This document shows, one piece after another, positions 5,792-6,156 of a stretch of DNA of 6,156 nt. Source of the DNA: Limnochordia bacterium (lineage in GTDB: Bacteria; Bacillota; Limnochordia; Darwinibacteriales; B1SED10-159); assembly GCA_007132255.1 (NCBI GenBank), contig SLOZ01000240.1, positions 1-6,156 on the forward strand, in the 5' to 3' direction. Position 1 is the stretch's first letter; every line of letters begins with the position of its first letter. The notes beneath the pieces are model-generated. The model was not told the DNA's origin. It was given only the letters and a program-made list of their open reading frames with translations, and ran no database searches. The translations under genes and the position numbers were made by a program.

Positions 5792-6156
5792 GTTCTGAAA
5801 CCACAAATTCCCAGCGAGATCTATCATAACTATCGTGTCTCTACCAAAGAAGGTATGTTTGCCAGCCTGGCCATCGGTCTGGTCAACCCGTTTTTTGGTA
5901 TCTTTGCAGTCGCCATGGATGCTCCCAACGTCGTGATTGGCCTGATCACCGCTGTACCGTCATTGATTAACTTCTTCATGATGATACCAGCGGCTCGTTT
6001 CGCCGATCGCCACCCCCGCAAGCTGCCTTTGGTATTTTGGGGGGCTCTGGCTGCTCGCATGTTCTATCTTCCTATGGCAGCCATTCCTTATTTGGCGGGA
6101 ATGCGGGGCGAGGCACTGATCCTCCTGTTGACATTGATGACGATTCCCATGGTATT
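5786..6156 (+). CDS. Major facilitator superfamily transporter, N-terminal part (3' end outside window)
   Basis: The visible 123 residues are the start of a multi-pass secondary transporter. There is a polar N-terminus, then helices at about 25-45, 48-68, 80-104 and 110 onward. The cytoplasmic loop between helices 2 and 3 carries AARFADRHPRK (69-79), a match to the MFS motif A pattern (G/A-x3-D-R-x-G/P-R/K-R/K). The substrate cannot be inferred from this part. The start is uncertain. GTG at 5786 is the first conventional in-frame codon, but it lies inside AGGAGGTGATC (5781-5791), a perfect 11-base anti-Shine-Dalgarno match. CTG at 5795 is eight bases after AGGAGG and would be ideally spaced. 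The first ATG is at 5855, at the edge of the first helix, and its only upstream site is too close. The frame is open back to 5726, so an earlier start is not excluded. No terminator is seen after the lipid kinase, so an operon is plausible. Confidence 0.85.
   Translation, partial: MIVLKPQIPSEIYHNYRVSTKEGMFASLAIGLVNPFFGIFAVAMDAPNVVIGLITAVPSLINFFMMIPAARFADRHPRKLPLVFWGALAARMFYLPMAAIPYLAGMRGEALILLLTLMTIPMV

Overview
The window looks like the chromosome of a rod-shaped, probably Gram-positive (Bacillota-like) bacterium. The reasons are purine-rich Shine-Dalgarno sequences (one is an 11-base match to the 16S rRNA 3' end), tRNA genes with encoded CCA, a RodA of the usual length, and a soluble diacylglycerol-kinase-type lipid kinase. 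Genus cannot be fixed from the sequence; a Sulfobacillus-like lineage is only an impression.

Layout, left to right. (1) Positions 1-552 hold the C-terminal part of an IS1380-family transposase, cut by the window edge. About 360 gene-free bases follow; they must contain the right end of that insertion sequence, and include a terminator-like hairpin. (2) On the minus strand, 912-2138 is an intact amidohydrolase-superfamily metal enzyme with no visible operon partner. (3) Positions 2139-2490 are gene-free, rich in small hairpins, and hold an open stretch that may be the tail of a decayed gene. (4) A minus-strand tRNA operon (tRNA-Lys-UUU then tRNA-Leu-UAG) has a clear sigma-70-type promoter and a strong intrinsic terminator. 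(5) On the plus strand, a promoter and leader precede rodA (3054-4187), the peptidoglycan glycosyltransferase of the elongation machinery. (6) A small three-helix membrane protein on the minus strand (4324-4629, or from 4677) lies convergent to rodA and divergent from the next gene. (7) On the plus strand, a YegS/BmrU/DgkB-like lipid kinase (4824-5693) is followed after 92 bases by the start of a major facilitator superfamily transporter that runs off the window.

Functionally the right half is envelope-oriented (cell-wall elongation, lipid phosphorylation, transport). The left half is an accessory segment made of an IS end, a lone amidohydrolase and degenerate DNA beside a tRNA operon. I see no CRISPR array, phage module, toxin-antitoxin pair or clearly new defence system. 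The points worth a second look are modest: translation-start signals, a G1:U72 pair in tRNA-Leu, a Glu-to-Asp change in the lipid kinase, and the possible gene remnant.
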